From Betaproteobacteria bacterium MOLA814 (GTDB taxonomy: Bacteria > Pseudomonadota > Gammaproteobacteria > Burkholderiales > Burkholderiaceae_C): 64,000 nucleotides of DNA. The stretch spans positions 187,993 to 251,992 of the forward strand of contig AYMW01000003.1 in NCBI GenBank assembly GCA_000496475.1. Direction: 5' to 3'. Below the pieces are notes generated by a model, which saw only the letters and a program-made list of their open reading frames with translations, made no database searches and had not been told where the DNA came from. Shown piece after piece: positions 34,972 to 44,064 of this stretch; the first letter of the stretch is position 1; each line of letters starts with the position of its first letter. A program made the position numbers and the translations under genes.

Positions 34972-35748
34972 ATGAGTGACGCACTAGTTCTGACAGACAC
35001 ACAAGGCCGCGCGGCCATCATTACCTTGAATCGCCCCAAGCAACTCAATGCCTTGAATGACGCACTGATGGACGAGTTGGGCGCTGCTCTCACGGCCTTT
35101 GACAACGATGACAGCATTGGCTGCATCATCATTACGGGCAGCGAAAAGGCATTTGCCGCTGGTGCCGACATTGGCGCAATGGCCAGTTACACCTTCGCCG
35201 ATGTGTACAAAGGTGATTACATCACGCGCAACTGGGAAACCATTCGGCGAATTCGCAAACCCGTCATTGCTGCAGTCTCAGGCTTTGCCTTGGGCGGCGG
35301 CTGCGAGTTGGCCATGATGTGCGACTTCATCATTGCGTCAGACACCGCCAAGTTTGGTCAACCCGAAATCAAGTTAGGTGTTATTCCTGGTGCAGGCGGC
35401 ACACAACGTTTGCCTCGCGCCGTTGGTAAATCCAAGGCCATGGACATGGCACTGACCGGACGGATGATGGACGCCGTTGAAGCCGAGCGCGCTGGACTGG
35501 TTAGCCGCGTGGTCGCTGCAGACAAACTCATGGAAGAAGCGCTGGGCGCAGCCCTGATGATCGGTGGCTACTCCATGCCCAGCGTTATGGCCGCTAAAGA
35601 ATCGGTTAACCAAGCCTTTGAAGGGTCGTTGGCAGACGGCGTGCACTTTGAGCGTCGCCTGTTCCATGCTCTGTTCGCCACAGACGACCAAAAAGAAGGC
35701 ATGGATGCCTTCGTGAACAAGCGCAAGCCCAACTTTACGCACCAATAA
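34972..35748 (+). CDS. Enoyl-CoA hydratase (PaaF-like)
   Basis: 258 residues from ATG 34972. Crotonase fold with both catalytic glutamates: [14 protein letters not shown] and [21 protein letters not shown]; the oxyanion loop is [13 protein letters not shown]. Typical short-chain enoyl-CoA hydratase. Divergent from paaGIK across a shared operator, so it may hydrate the unsaturated intermediate in that pathway (PaaF role), or serve general beta-oxidation. Context favours the former. Confidence 0.88.
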   Translation: MSDALVLTDTQGRAAIITLNRPKQLNALNDALMDELGAALTAFDNDDSIGCIIITGSEKAFAAGADIGAMASYTFADVYKGDYITRNWETIRRIRKPVIAAVSGFALGGGCELAMMCDFIIASDTAKFGQPEIKLGVIPGAGGTQRLPRAVGKSKAMDMALTGRMMDAVEAERAGLVSRVVAADKLMEEALGAALMIGGYSMPSVMAAKESVNQAFEGSLADGVHFERRLFHALFATDDQKEGMDAFVNKRKPNFTHQ

Positions 35749-35816
35749 ACAAACGCTGTCACAGCGCGTGGCTGAGACATTTTTTGCAAAGCTGCAAACA
35801 AGTTACAAAGATTGGC

Positions 35817-35822
35817 TATAAT
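35817..35822 (+). promoter_or_regulatory. -10 element before tRNA-Met
   Basis: Perfect TATAAT 10 bp before the tRNA 5' end. No good -35 hexamer at 16-18 bp; GCAAAC is the nearest. Confidence 0.5.
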
Positions 35823-35831
35823 TTAAGGCTT

Positions 35832-35908
35832 GGTGATGTAGCTCAGCTGGTTAGAGCACAGCATTCATAATGCTGGGGTCGGTGGTTCAAGTCCACCTAT
35901 CACCACCA
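35832..35908 (+). tRNA. tRNA-Met (anticodon CAT, elongator)
   Basis: Acceptor GGTGATG/TATCACC, anticodon stem around loop TTCATAA, T stem GGTGG/CCACC with TTCAAGT, then ACCA encoded. Starts with a G-C pair, so elongator rather than initiator. Could instead be the lysidine-modified tRNA-Ile, which also carries CAT; the body cannot decide between them by eye, but Met is more likely. Confidence 0.85.
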
Positions 35909-35922
35909 CATATTTAAAAAAG

Positions 35923-35953
35923 CCGTTGCCTCTCACGAGTCAACGGTTTTTTT
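35923..35953 (+). terminator. Terminator after tRNA-Met
   Basis: CCGTTG (35923-35928) pairs with CAACGG (35941-35946), followed by eight T. Confidence 0.85.
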
Positions 35954-36296
35954 ATGACTCTCCCCCAACTGGTCCTTGGCTATCGGTGGCAGATTCAACA
36001 TGGCGACATGATGTGACAGATGCGCTGCAATCTGACAGCGTGGGCTTAAGGACACATCAGCTGTATCAGATGTCTCCGGTATCAAACAGGCTATAATCTC
36101 AGACTTTGCTGGATATTGTGAATACAGCTTGTACGCGGTACAAGGTGCATTGACGGATACAGCGAAATTTTCGAGTTACCGCTGGCATATTAGCAGACTG
36201 CATGAAAGCAAACTGCCCATAACAGGGGCAGCCCCGTCGTGCAGCTGGCCCAGCGAGGTGCGGCGCAAGCTGTTAACGTTTTTAGGAGTGTCCACA
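35954..36296 (+). other. Leader region of rpmB-rpmG
   Basis: 343 bp without a gene. It contains a TATAAT at 36092-36097 that is a likely -10 for the ribosomal protein operon; the -35 is poor. A leader of about 190 nt would precede rpmB. GGGGCA/TGCAGC-type short complementarities around 36220-36260 could fold, but no known leader motif is recognised. The listed longer frame through this region is only the 5' extension of rpmB. Confidence 0.5.
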
Positions 36297-36530
36297 ATGG
36301 CACGCGTATGTGAAGTTACGGGCAAAAAGCCCATGTCGGGAAACAACGTTTCCCACGCCAACAACAGAACCAAGCGTCGTTTTCTGCCTAACCTGCAGTA
36401 CCGTCGTTTTTGGGTTGAGAGCGAGAACCGTTGGATTCGCTTGCGCGTATCGAGCGCTGCATTGCGTTTGATTGACAAAAACGGTATTGATTCCGTGCTG
36501 GCCGATTTGCGCGCCCGCGGCCAAGCTTAA
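36297..36530 (+). CDS. rpmB: 50S ribosomal protein L28
   Basis: 77 residues starting [20 protein letters not shown], with [16 protein letters not shown] and the C-terminal [17 protein letters not shown]. The ATG at 36297 has the ribosome site TTAGGAG 10 bp ahead. First of the rpmB-rpmG pair. Confidence 0.97.
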   Translation: MARVCEVTGKKPMSGNNVSHANNRTKRRFLPNLQYRRFWVESENRWIRLRVSSAALRLIDKNGIDSVLADLRARGQA

Positions 36531-36548
36531 TAGGTAGGAGAACCGAAC

Positions 36549-36719
36549 ATGGCAACCAAAGGCACTCGCGAAAAAATCAAGCTGGAATCCACTGCTGGAA
36601 CCGGCCATTTTTACACCACGACCAAAAACAAAAAGACCACACCTGGGAAAATGGAGATCATGAAGTTTGATCCCAAAGTTCGCAAACACGTGGCTTACAA
36701 AGAGATCAAGCTGAAGTAA
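36549..36719 (+). CDS. rpmG: 50S ribosomal protein L33
   Basis: 56 residues: [20 protein letters not shown], then [20 protein letters not shown] and the tail [13 protein letters not shown]. It is the cysteine-free (zinc-independent) form of L33. Eighteen bases after rpmB with an AGGAGAACC ribosome site. Too short for many gene callers. Confidence 0.97.
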   Translation: MATKGTREKIKLESTAGTGHFYTTTKNKKTTPGKMEIMKFDPKVRKHVAYKEIKLK

Positions 36720-36742
36720 TTCAGTTAGTCTTTTGCTTAAAG

Positions 36743-36775
36743 AACCGCTTTGGCTTATGCCCTAGCGGTTTTTTT
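36743..36775 (+). terminator. Terminator of rpmB-rpmG
   Basis: AACCGCT (36743-36749) pairs with AGCGGTT (36764-36770), ending in a run of seven T. Confidence 0.9.
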
Positions 36776-36880
36776 ACGCCGTGTATATCTTGCTTCACGC
36801 TTGAACTTTCATCTATTTGTAACAGCTGTAGCGCCTAGCACCAACAGCTCACTGCATGACGAATCAACAACCCAAAAAAA

Positions 36881-36904
36881 AGCCACCCTAAGGTGGCTTT
36901 TTTT
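36881..36904 (-). terminator. Bidirectional terminator
   Basis: AGCCACC (36881-36887) pairs with GGTGGCT (36892-36898). Runs of A precede and T follow, so it can end transcripts from both sides; it lies 40 bp beyond the stop of the leftward desaturase gene. Confidence 0.85.
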
Positions 36905-36944
36905 GGATTGAGAGAGTGCGTTCTTTAAAAGGCTTGGGGGGTAT

Positions 36945-38141
36945 TTAAGAGGCTTTTACTGAACGCAGTTTGACAGAGAACTCATGCAGCGCAGCAATGC
37001 CACTGGCTTCTGCTTTGACACACCAAGCCTGCAAATCTGCGGCCAATTGATCACGTGTCGATGTGGTACTACTCCAGACTTGGCGAAGCTCTTCACGCAT
37101 CGCGGTCATGGTATCCAGTACAGGGTGGGCTGCACGCGCTTCAGCCAAATGCGGCTTAACGTCTGCAGGCACTTTGTCATCATCACGGTGCAACCAACGC
37201 TTGGCGGCAGCCAAATGAACCCAGTCATGTCCTTTTAATTTAGCAGTTGCCAACTCAGTGCTCGCGGCGCTGCGCAAAGCTTTGGCAAAGTTAGCCATCA
37301 CTTCGTAACGGTTTGCAATCACAGCTTCAAGGGTCAACGCATCAGCAACAGGCTTCACATCGCCCAACACCAGTTGTGGCGGTACCTTGCGAACCTTGGC
37401 CCAGCCCACCATCTCCATGGCGCGTATGTATGCCCACCCTAAATCGAACTCGTAGGGCTTGACAGAAAACTTGGCAGACGTGGGGTAGGTGTGGTGGTTG
37501 TTGTGCAGCTCTTCGCCACCCACAATAATGCCCCATGGCGATACATTGGTGCTAGAGTCTACGGCCTCGAAGTTGCGGTAACCCCAGTAATGGCCAATAC
37601 CGTTGATCACACCGGCCGCCCAAATTGGTATCCAAGCCATCTGTATGGCCCAAATGGTCAGGCCCAACACGCCAAACAATGACACGTTGATGATGAGCAT
37701 TAAAGCCACACCTGAGGCGCTGAAACGGCGGTAGACATTGCGGTCAATCCAGTCATCGGGGGTGCCATGACTGAACTTTTCAATGGTAGCGGCCACTTTG
37801 GCTTCAGCACGGTAGAGCTCAGAACCACGGAATAAAACTGTGCCAATACCGCGTGTGACCGGGCTGTGTGGGTCCTCGTGTGTTTCACACTTGGCGTGGT
37901 GCTTGCGGTGTATAGCGACCCACTCACGCGTCACCATGCCGGTCGTTAGCCACAGCCAAAACCGGAAGAAGTGCGATGGAATGGCGTGCAAATCCATGGA
38001 ACGGTGAGCCTGATGGCGGTGCAAGTAAATGGTGACACCCGCGATGGTCAAATGTGTGACCACCAAGGTGTAGATAACCAATTGCCAAGCACTTGCGTGT
38101 AGTAAGCCGTAAGTTAACCAGTCAAGTGCGATATTCAGCAT
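36945..38141 (-). CDS. Membrane fatty-acid (acyl-CoA) desaturase
   Basis: 398 residues from ATG 38141, which has an AGGGA ribosome site at good spacing. It has the three histidine boxes of diiron desaturases: HRHQAHR, HRKHHAKCETHEDPH and HNNHHTYP. Transmembrane helices flank them (LVIYTLVVTHLTIAGVTIYL and AGVINGIGHYWGYRNF). It introduces a cis double bond, usually delta-9, into acyl chains. The C-terminal ~110 residues are soluble and helical. Monocistronic; cold adaptation is a plausible role. Confidence 0.92.
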   Translation of the reverse strand: MLNIALDWLTYGLLHASAWQLVIYTLVVTHLTIAGVTIYLHRHQAHRSMDLHAIPSHFFRFWLWLTTGMVTREWVAIHRKHHAKCETHEDPHSPVTRGIGTVLFRGSELYRAEAKVAATIEKFSHGTPDDWIDRNVYRRFSASGVALMLIINVSLFGVLGLTIWAIQMAWIPIWAAGVINGIGHYWGYRNFEAVDSSTNVSPWGIIVGGEELHNNHHTYPTSAKFSVKPYEFDLGWAYIRAMEMVGWAKVRKVPPQLVLGDVKPVADALTLEAVIANRYEVMANFAKALRSAASTELATAKLKGHDWVHLAAAKRWLHRDDDKVPADVKPHLAEARAAHPVLDTMTAMREELRQVWSSTTSTRDQLAADLQAWCVKAEASGIAALHEFSVKLRSVKAS

Positions 38142-38378
38142 ATAGGAATCCCTATTCAAAGATATGTTGAGCACCTAATGTTGCCAACGCGTTGCGCGGT
38201 TGACTTACCAGCAGGGAGCTGCCGGATCCTAGGTGCTATGTATACATTTTAAAGGAGTTTGCGGTGTTCCACCAAATACACCTCAACTCAGTAAGGCGCT
38301 GAGTGCGCTGGCACAAATACAAGTCAAACCTTCTGCGCGTCAAAGCGGCTTGATTGCTCTGCGCGCACCGTTAGGAAA

Positions 38379-39668
38379 TCAGTCTAGATGCTTGCGGGTC
38401 CAAATCGCTGCAAAAAAGCCGTCAGTCGCATGCACGTGCGGCCACAAGCGCAAGAAATCACCGTGGCACATGCCTGCTGCAACGGCGTCAACGTCTTCAC
38501 CGTCTTCTTTTGACAACACATTGACCAGCAATTGGGCCACTGGCACCACTTCAAAGTCGTCGTTGGCAGCAGTAAAAGCCTGCGCCACATCTTCGTTTTC
38601 TGCTTGCAGCAAGCTGCAGGTGGCATACACCAGACGCCCACCTGGCTTCACCATTTTTGCAGCGCTGTCTAAAATGGCTTTTTGAAGCAGTACCAACTCA
38701 TCGAGTTCTTGCGGCTTGATACGCCATTTGAGGTCTGGGTTGCGCCGCAATGTACCAGTACCGGAACAAGGTGCGTCAACCAGCACACGGTCCATTTTGA
38801 AGGTCAAGCGTTTCACACGTTCGTCACGCTCGTTGCTGATAGCAGCAGTTTGCACGTTGCTCAAACCACTGCGGGCCAAACGTGGCTTGAGGGCCTCTAG
38901 CCTGTGTGCCGATGTGTCGAATGCATACAGGCGCCCAGTGGACCGCATGTCTGCGCCAATGGCCAAGGTTTTTCCACCAGCGCCCGCACAGAAATCTGTC
39001 ACCATTTCTCCGCGCTTGGCGCCCACCAGAGACGCAAGCAGCTGAGAGCCTTCGTCTTGCACCTCGAACTTTCCCGCTTCAAAACCAGCGAACTTCAGCA
39101 GCGACGGGTTGCCCTCTACGCGCAAGCCCATGGGTGAGTATGGCGTGAGCGCGCTGCGCATTGACTTGGCCTGCAAGGCTTTTTGTACCGACTCCCGCTT
39201 GGCCTTCAAGGCATTCACGCGTATGTCTAAAGTTGCCGGTGTGTTCAATGCATCGGCCAGGGCCATGAATGCGTCGCCCACTTGGGCTTTGAGAGGGTCA
39301 ACCATCCACTGTGGCAAATTGTGCACATGCATGTCTAAAAAATCATCGTCACTGGTTGCATCACAGATTGCAAGCCACGCCGCTTCTGGCTGTGTCAACG
39401 AAGAGGCAATGAATTCACGGGAACCATGAAAGCCCAAAATAGCCAGCTTGCGTTCTCTGGCACCAGGACCAGATCGGGCAAGGTATTCAAAGCGCGCTTT
39501 GAAGCGAACCACCTTGTAGGCCGTCTCGGAAATAGTCGTCCGTTCGCGTGGCCCTAAGGCGCGGTTATCTCGAAAGTACTTGGCCACCGTCGCATCTGCG
39601 GGATGGGAAAAGGTCAACACGCGGGCAATAAGTGTGGCGGCGTGGTCAATAAGGGCGTTTGGGTGCAT
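38379..39668 (-). CDS. RsmB/NOP-family RNA m5C methyltransferase
   Basis: 429 residues from ATG 39668. The N-terminal ~150 residues are helical and RNA-binding in style, not a clear NusB domain. The Rossmann methyltransferase domain has VTDFCAGAGGKTLAIGA (SAM), VLVDAPCSGTGTLRRNPD with the catalytic Cys motif IV, and LVYATCS with the motif VI Cys. It methylates cytosine C5, probably in 16S rRNA. Diverges from prfC with only 28 bp between starts, so each promoter must lie inside the other gene or be shared. Confidence 0.9.
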   Translation of the reverse strand: MHPNALIDHAATLIARVLTFSHPADATVAKYFRDNRALGPRERTTISETAYKVVRFKARFEYLARSGPGARERKLAILGFHGSREFIASSLTQPEAAWLAICDATSDDDFLDMHVHNLPQWMVDPLKAQVGDAFMALADALNTPATLDIRVNALKAKRESVQKALQAKSMRSALTPYSPMGLRVEGNPSLLKFAGFEAGKFEVQDEGSQLLASLVGAKRGEMVTDFCAGAGGKTLAIGADMRSTGRLYAFDTSAHRLEALKPRLARSGLSNVQTAAISNERDERVKRLTFKMDRVLVDAPCSGTGTLRRNPDLKWRIKPQELDELVLLQKAILDSAAKMVKPGGRLVYATCSLLQAENEDVAQAFTAANDDFEVVPVAQLLVNVLSKEDGEDVDAVAAGMCHGDFLRLWPHVHATDGFFAAIWTRKHLD

Positions 39669-39696
39669 ACCGCTATTGTCCCATGCGGGATAATCA

Positions 39697-41322
39697 ATGC
39701 TTATGTCAGAAATAGCCAAACAAGTTCGTCGCAGGCGCACATTCGCCATCATTTCCCACCCAGACGCGGGTAAAACCACGTTGACCGAAAAACTACTGTT
39801 GTTTTCTGGCGCTATCAACATCGCTGGAAGTGTCAAAGCCCGCAAAGCAGTGCGTCACGCCACCAGCGACTGGATGGAAATTGAAAAACAGCGTGGTATC
39901 TCAGTTGCCAGCTCGGTGATGCAAATGGAGTACCGCGATTGCGTGATTAACCTGCTGGACACCCCTGGTCACCAAGACTTCTCTGAAGACACTTACCGTG
40001 TGCTCACGGCGGTTGACGCCGCACTCATGGTCATTGATGCAGCCAACGGCGTAGAACCGCAAACCCGACGCCTGTTGCAAGTGTGCCGAGCACGCAACAC
40101 GCCTATTTTGACGTTCGTCAACAAAATGGACCGCGAAGTTCAAGGCCCGCTGGATGTCATGGACGAAGTCGAACGCGAACTGGGTATGACGGTTGTTCCC
40201 TTCACTTGGCCAGTTGGTATGGGCAAACGTTTCCATGGCGTTTACGACAGACGCACAGACCAAATGCGTGTGTTCAGCGGGGGTAATGACAAGCGAGGCG
40301 GCGACGAAGAAGTGCTCTCAGGCTTGAACAATGCCGAGGCTTTAAAACGCTTTGGTGCTGAATTTGAAGATGCCAAAGGCGAGCTGGAATTGATCAACGG
40401 CGCCAGCCCAGAGTTCGATCTGAAGGCATTTTTAGCCGGAGAGCAAACGCCCATGCTGTTTGGTTCAGCGGTGAACAACTTTGGGGTCCGTGAAGTGTTA
40501 GACGCCTTGGTAGATCTGGCGCCTGCGCCTGAAAAACGCACCACATTGCAGCGCACTGTCGAGCCTACAGAGTCGAAATTCACTGGTGTGGTGTTCAAAA
40601 TTCAAGCCAATATGGACCCTGCACACCGAGACCGCATTGCCTTTGTACGTGTGGCCAGTGGTCACTTTGTGCGCGGCATGAAGCTCAAAGTCGTCCGCTC
40701 TGGCAAAGAACTGCGCCCCAGCACCGTGGTGAGCTTTTTGAGCCAACGCCGCGAATTGCTAGAAGAAGCCTATGCTGGCGACATCATTGGTATACCTAAC
40801 CACGGCGTGTTGCAATTGGGCGACACCTTAACGGAGGGCGAAACCCTGCAGTTCACAGGCTTGCCATTCTTCGCGCCCGAAATGATCCGCACTGTTGAAG
40901 TGGCTGACCCGCTGCGCACCAAACAATTGCGTGCTGGCCTGACGCAATTGGGAGAAGAAGGTGCCATTCAAGTCTTCCGTCCAGTCGCAGGCACCGTGCT
41001 GCTGTTGGGTGCTGTTGGCCAGTTGCAGTTTGAAGTCGTGGCCCACCGCTTACAAACCGAGTACGGCGTTAAAGCGCGTATTGGTAACAGCAGTTACTCC
41101 CTAGCCCGCTGGGTAACGTGTTCTCCAGAAGAAGGTGGTGAGACTGAGCTCAAACGCTTCATGGCTGCCAATGCCCATCGGATAGCACTTGATGCTGTAG
41201 ATGCACCCACTTTGCTGGTAGATCACAGCGCGACACTGCGCGCCGTTGAAGCCAATTGGCCTAAGATTAAATTCCACACCATGCGCGAGCATGCCGGATT
41301 GGTATTTCAAAAGAGCATGTGA
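39697..41322 (+). CDS. prfC: Peptide chain release factor 3
   Basis: 541 residues. GTPase that recycles RF1 and RF2 from the ribosome. G1 AIISHPDAGKTTLTEKLL, G3 LLDTPGHQDFSEDTYR, G4 TFVNKMDRE, and later domains with FKIQANMDPAHRDRIAFVRV and the SSYSLARWV segment. ATG 39697 or ATG 39703 could start it. Confidence 0.96.
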   Translation: MLMSEIAKQVRRRRTFAIISHPDAGKTTLTEKLLLFSGAINIAGSVKARKAVRHATSDWMEIEKQRGISVASSVMQMEYRDCVINLLDTPGHQDFSEDTYRVLTAVDAALMVIDAANGVEPQTRRLLQVCRARNTPILTFVNKMDREVQGPLDVMDEVERELGMTVVPFTWPVGMGKRFHGVYDRRTDQMRVFSGGNDKRGGDEEVLSGLNNAEALKRFGAEFEDAKGELELINGASPEFDLKAFLAGEQTPMLFGSAVNNFGVREVLDALVDLAPAPEKRTTLQRTVEPTESKFTGVVFKIQANMDPAHRDRIAFVRVASGHFVRGMKLKVVRSGKELRPSTVVSFLSQRRELLEEAYAGDIIGIPNHGVLQLGDTLTEGETLQFTGLPFFAPEMIRTVEVADPLRTKQLRAGLTQLGEEGAIQVFRPVAGTVLLLGAVGQLQFEVVAHRLQTEYGVKARIGNSSYSLARWVTCSPEEGGETELKRFMAANAHRIALDAVDAPTLLVDHSATLRAVEANWPKIKFHTMREHAGLVFQKSM

Positions 41323-41358
41323 GACTTGCGACACCCCAGTGCTCGAGCGGCGCATTCG

Positions 41359-42003
41359 TTACTGTGAAACCTTCGCCTGCAGCCACTGCGCAATCGCCTG
41401 CGGATACAGCAGGTGCTCTTGGGTCAGCACGCGTGCGGCCAAGCCAGCCGCATCGTCGCCAGCCAATACAGGCACAACAGCTTGCGCCACTATCTCACCA
41501 TGATCTAACGCAGCGGTGACGTGATGCACAGTGGCACCAGCAAACTTGCAACCCATATCAATGGCACGCTGGTGGGTGTTCAAACCAGCAAACGCTGGCA
41601 ACAAACTGGGGTGTATGTTGAGCAGCCGCCCCGCATAATGCGACACAAACGCTGGTGAAAGAATACGCATGAAACCTGCCAGCACAATCAGCGCAGGCAC
41701 CTGATTGGGGCCTTGCACATCTTGCTGGTCAATCAAACGCATCAAGGCCAGGTCGAAGGACAGCCTGTCGGTGAAGTCACGGTGTGACAGCACATGGGTT
41801 GCAACACCTGCCTCTTGCGCACATACCAAACCGCCAGCCTCTCGCTGGTTTGACACCACAGCAGCCACAGCAGCACCATAGCGTGTGTGCCAGTGGTCGC
41901 GTTTGGCCGTTTTCAAAATGGCTCGCATATTGGAACCACCACCAGAGATCAAGATGATGATGCGCCGATTAGGGCCATTTGTAGATGCGCGGGAGTATGT
42001 CAT
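41359..42003 (-). CDS. purN: Phosphoribosylglycinamide formyltransferase
   Basis: 214 residues from ATG 42003. Third step of purine synthesis, using 10-formyl-THF. Motifs: ILISGGGSNMRAIL for phosphate binding, LAGFMRILSPAFV, LNIHPSLLPAFAGLNTH with the catalytic His region, and VHHVTAALDHGEIVAQ with the catalytic Asp. Converges on prfC, 36 bp between stops. The 235 bp upstream (42004-42238) hold only a start-less open frame on the same strand. Confidence 0.95.
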   Translation of the reverse strand: MTYSRASTNGPNRRIIILISGGGSNMRAILKTAKRDHWHTRYGAAVAAVVSNQREAGGLVCAQEAGVATHVLSHRDFTDRLSFDLALMRLIDQQDVQGPNQVPALIVLAGFMRILSPAFVSHYAGRLLNIHPSLLPAFAGLNTHQRAIDMGCKFAGATVHHVTAALDHGEIVAQAVVPVLAGDDAAGLAARVLTQEHLLYPQAIAQWLQAKVSQ

Positions 42004-42238
42004 AGCAGCCAATTTCAGACGATTACAGACGATGTGCGCAACGGCGTTGGGGTTTAAGTTGCGGTGCAGGTCTTGTCATGTAGGTGTGTATTGTGCCTTC
42101 AGGCAGCATGACACGATCAGGTACGAGCTCAATCCCAACCACCGACACATCACCAGACAACTCCAGTTGAACTTCAAACGCAACATAAGGGCAATATGAG
42201 GCAAAATATTAGCAGGCTCTTATATTTAAGGATCCAGC

Positions 42239-42700
42239 ATGCGTTTTATTCACACCATCTCAGGCTTGTGTCTGTGCGCCACACTTGCCTCCTTTCATGC
42301 CATTGCCCAGCCTTCGGATGCAACTGAGACCATGGCCGACTATTTGGCGTTTGCCGACTACGGCGGCGGCACGATCTTCCCTGAGCAAATGCCGAAAGAC
42401 CAATACGCCAAAACATTTGTAATCGATGCGAGAGACGCACAGCAATTTGCCACTGCCCACATTGATAACGCACACAACATTGAGTGGCGAGAGGTGTTGG
42501 CCAAACGCGAACACATTCCAAAAGATCGAATGGTTTTAATTTACTGCAACACAGGCTCACTGTCGGCACAGGCTGGCTTTGCGCTGCGAGTGGCAGGCTG
42601 GAGCAATGTGCGCATCTTGCAAGGTGGCTACCAAGAGTGGCTGGCCAAAGGCGGCATGCAAGCCAATGAACGCGCTGCTGGCACACAGCGTGCACATTAA
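42239..42700 (+). CDS. Periplasmic rhodanese-domain protein
   Basis: 153 residues: signal peptide (FIHTISGLCLCATLASFHAIAQ region), then a single rhodanese domain with VIDARDAQQFATAHIDNAHNI and the active-site loop YCNTGSLSAQAGFALR (catalytic Cys). Ends GGYQEWLAKGGM, the usual close of the domain. It transfers sulfur or may act in periplasmic sulfur or cyanide handling; the partner is unknown. Monocistronic. Confidence 0.9.
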   Translation: MRFIHTISGLCLCATLASFHAIAQPSDATETMADYLAFADYGGGTIFPEQMPKDQYAKTFVIDARDAQQFATAHIDNAHNIEWREVLAKREHIPKDRMVLIYCNTGSLSAQAGFALRVAGWSNVRILQGGYQEWLAKGGMQANERAAGTQRAH

Positions 42701-42840
42701 ACGTGACCGCAACTGGCATGAGGGTTAAACCATGCACATACCGTAGGCTTGTCGCAACTCGGACAGGCTAAAAGTGCACGGTCGTGCTAAAACAGTAAAT
42801 TATTGTTTTATAACCATCAACACCGCTTGGAGACAGACAC

Positions 42841-44043
42841 ATGGACTTAGCCTTTACACCCGAAGAACAAGCCTTTAGGCTCGAGGTGAGCACTTGGGTG
42901 AAAGCCAATTTACCAAAACGAACAGCCGCAAAAGTACACAGCGCGCAACGCCTAACGCGCGCTGACATGCAGGAATGGGCACAAATTTTAGGTAAAAAAG
43001 GCTGGCTAGGCTACGGCTGGGCCAAACAATTTGGCGGCCCGGGCTGGGACTCTGTTCAAAAACACCTGTTCGAAGAAGAATGCGCCATGGCTGGCGCCCC
43101 GCGCATTGTGCCGTTTGGCCCAGTCATGGTCGCCCCAGTCATCATGGCATTCGGCTCAGAAGAGCAACAACAACGCTTTCTGCCCGGCATTGCCAGCGGC
43201 GATGTGTGGTGGAGCCAAGGCTACAGCGAACCGGGTGCTGGTTCTGACTTGGCCTCTGTAAAAACCACCGCGCAACTCGAGGGTGACCACTACATCGTCA
43301 ATGGCCAAAAAACGTGGACCACCTTGGGGCAATTTGGTGATTGGATTTTTTGCTTGGTTCGCACCGACAACACTGGCAAGCCACAAGCCGGCATCAGCTT
43401 TTTACTCATAGACATGAAGTCGCCAGGCCTTACTGTGCGCCCCATCAAGCTGCTAGACGGCGAGTGTGAGGTCAACGAGGTATGGTTTGACAATGTCAAA
43501 GTACCTGCCAACAACCTCGTGGGCGAAGAAAACAAGGGCTGGGGTTACGCCAAATTCTTGCTGGCACATGAGCGCGCCAATATCGCCGATGTCAACCGCG
43601 CCAAACGCGAGCTAGAGCGCCTAAAACGCGTTGCAAAAGCTGAAGGTGTGTACGATGACCACCGCTTTAGAGACCAAATAGCCCTGCTAGAAGTCGATAT
43701 CGTCGCGCTTGAAATGATGGTGCTGCGTGTGTTGTCTGCTGAGACATCAGGCAAGAGCTCTTTGGACATTGCTGGCTTGCTAAAAATTCGCGGAAGCGAA
43801 ATTCAACAACGCTACAGCGAACTCATGATGCTGGCCGCTGGCCCATCGTCGCTGCCCTTCATTATGGAGGCCATGGACGCGGGGTGGCAAGGCGATGCCG
43901 CGCTGGGCTTGACTCAGTTTCCTGGCGGCGACGCATCCAATGCGCCGCTCGCATCCACTTACTTCAACATGCGAAAAACCACCATATACGGTGGCAGCAA
44001 CGAAGTTCAACGAAATATTATTGCTCAAACCGTTCTCGGTTGA
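42841..44043 (+). CDS. Acyl-CoA dehydrogenase, PimC-like large subunit
   Basis: 400 residues. Flavin-dependent alpha-beta dehydrogenase. SQGYSEPGAGSDLASVKTTA, the WTTLGQFGDWIFCLVRTD block and the C-terminal MRKTTIYGGSNEVQRNIIAQ bind FAD. The catalytic base position is in the PLASTYFNMRKTTIYGG region typical of the family. Followed after 21 bp by a second acyl-CoA dehydrogenase, the layout of the pimeloyl-CoA dehydrogenase (PimC/PimD) type. The true substrate is likely a long dicarboxylic or medium acyl-CoA; not proven. Confidence 0.88.
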   Translation: MDLAFTPEEQAFRLEVSTWVKANLPKRTAAKVHSAQRLTRADMQEWAQILGKKGWLGYGWAKQFGGPGWDSVQKHLFEEECAMAGAPRIVPFGPVMVAPVIMAFGSEEQQQRFLPGIASGDVWWSQGYSEPGAGSDLASVKTTAQLEGDHYIVNGQKTWTTLGQFGDWIFCLVRTDNTGKPQAGISFLLIDMKSPGLTVRPIKLLDGECEVNEVWFDNVKVPANNLVGEENKGWGYAKFLLAHERANIADVNRAKRELERLKRVAKAEGVYDDHRFRDQIALLEVDIVALEMMVLRVLSAETSGKSSLDIAGLLKIRGSEIQQRYSELMMLAAGPSSLPFIMEAMDAGWQGDAALGLTQFPGGDASNAPLASTYFNMRKTTIYGGSNEVQRNIIAQTVLG

Positions 44044-44064
44044 AGCACTCAGGAGTACACCACA

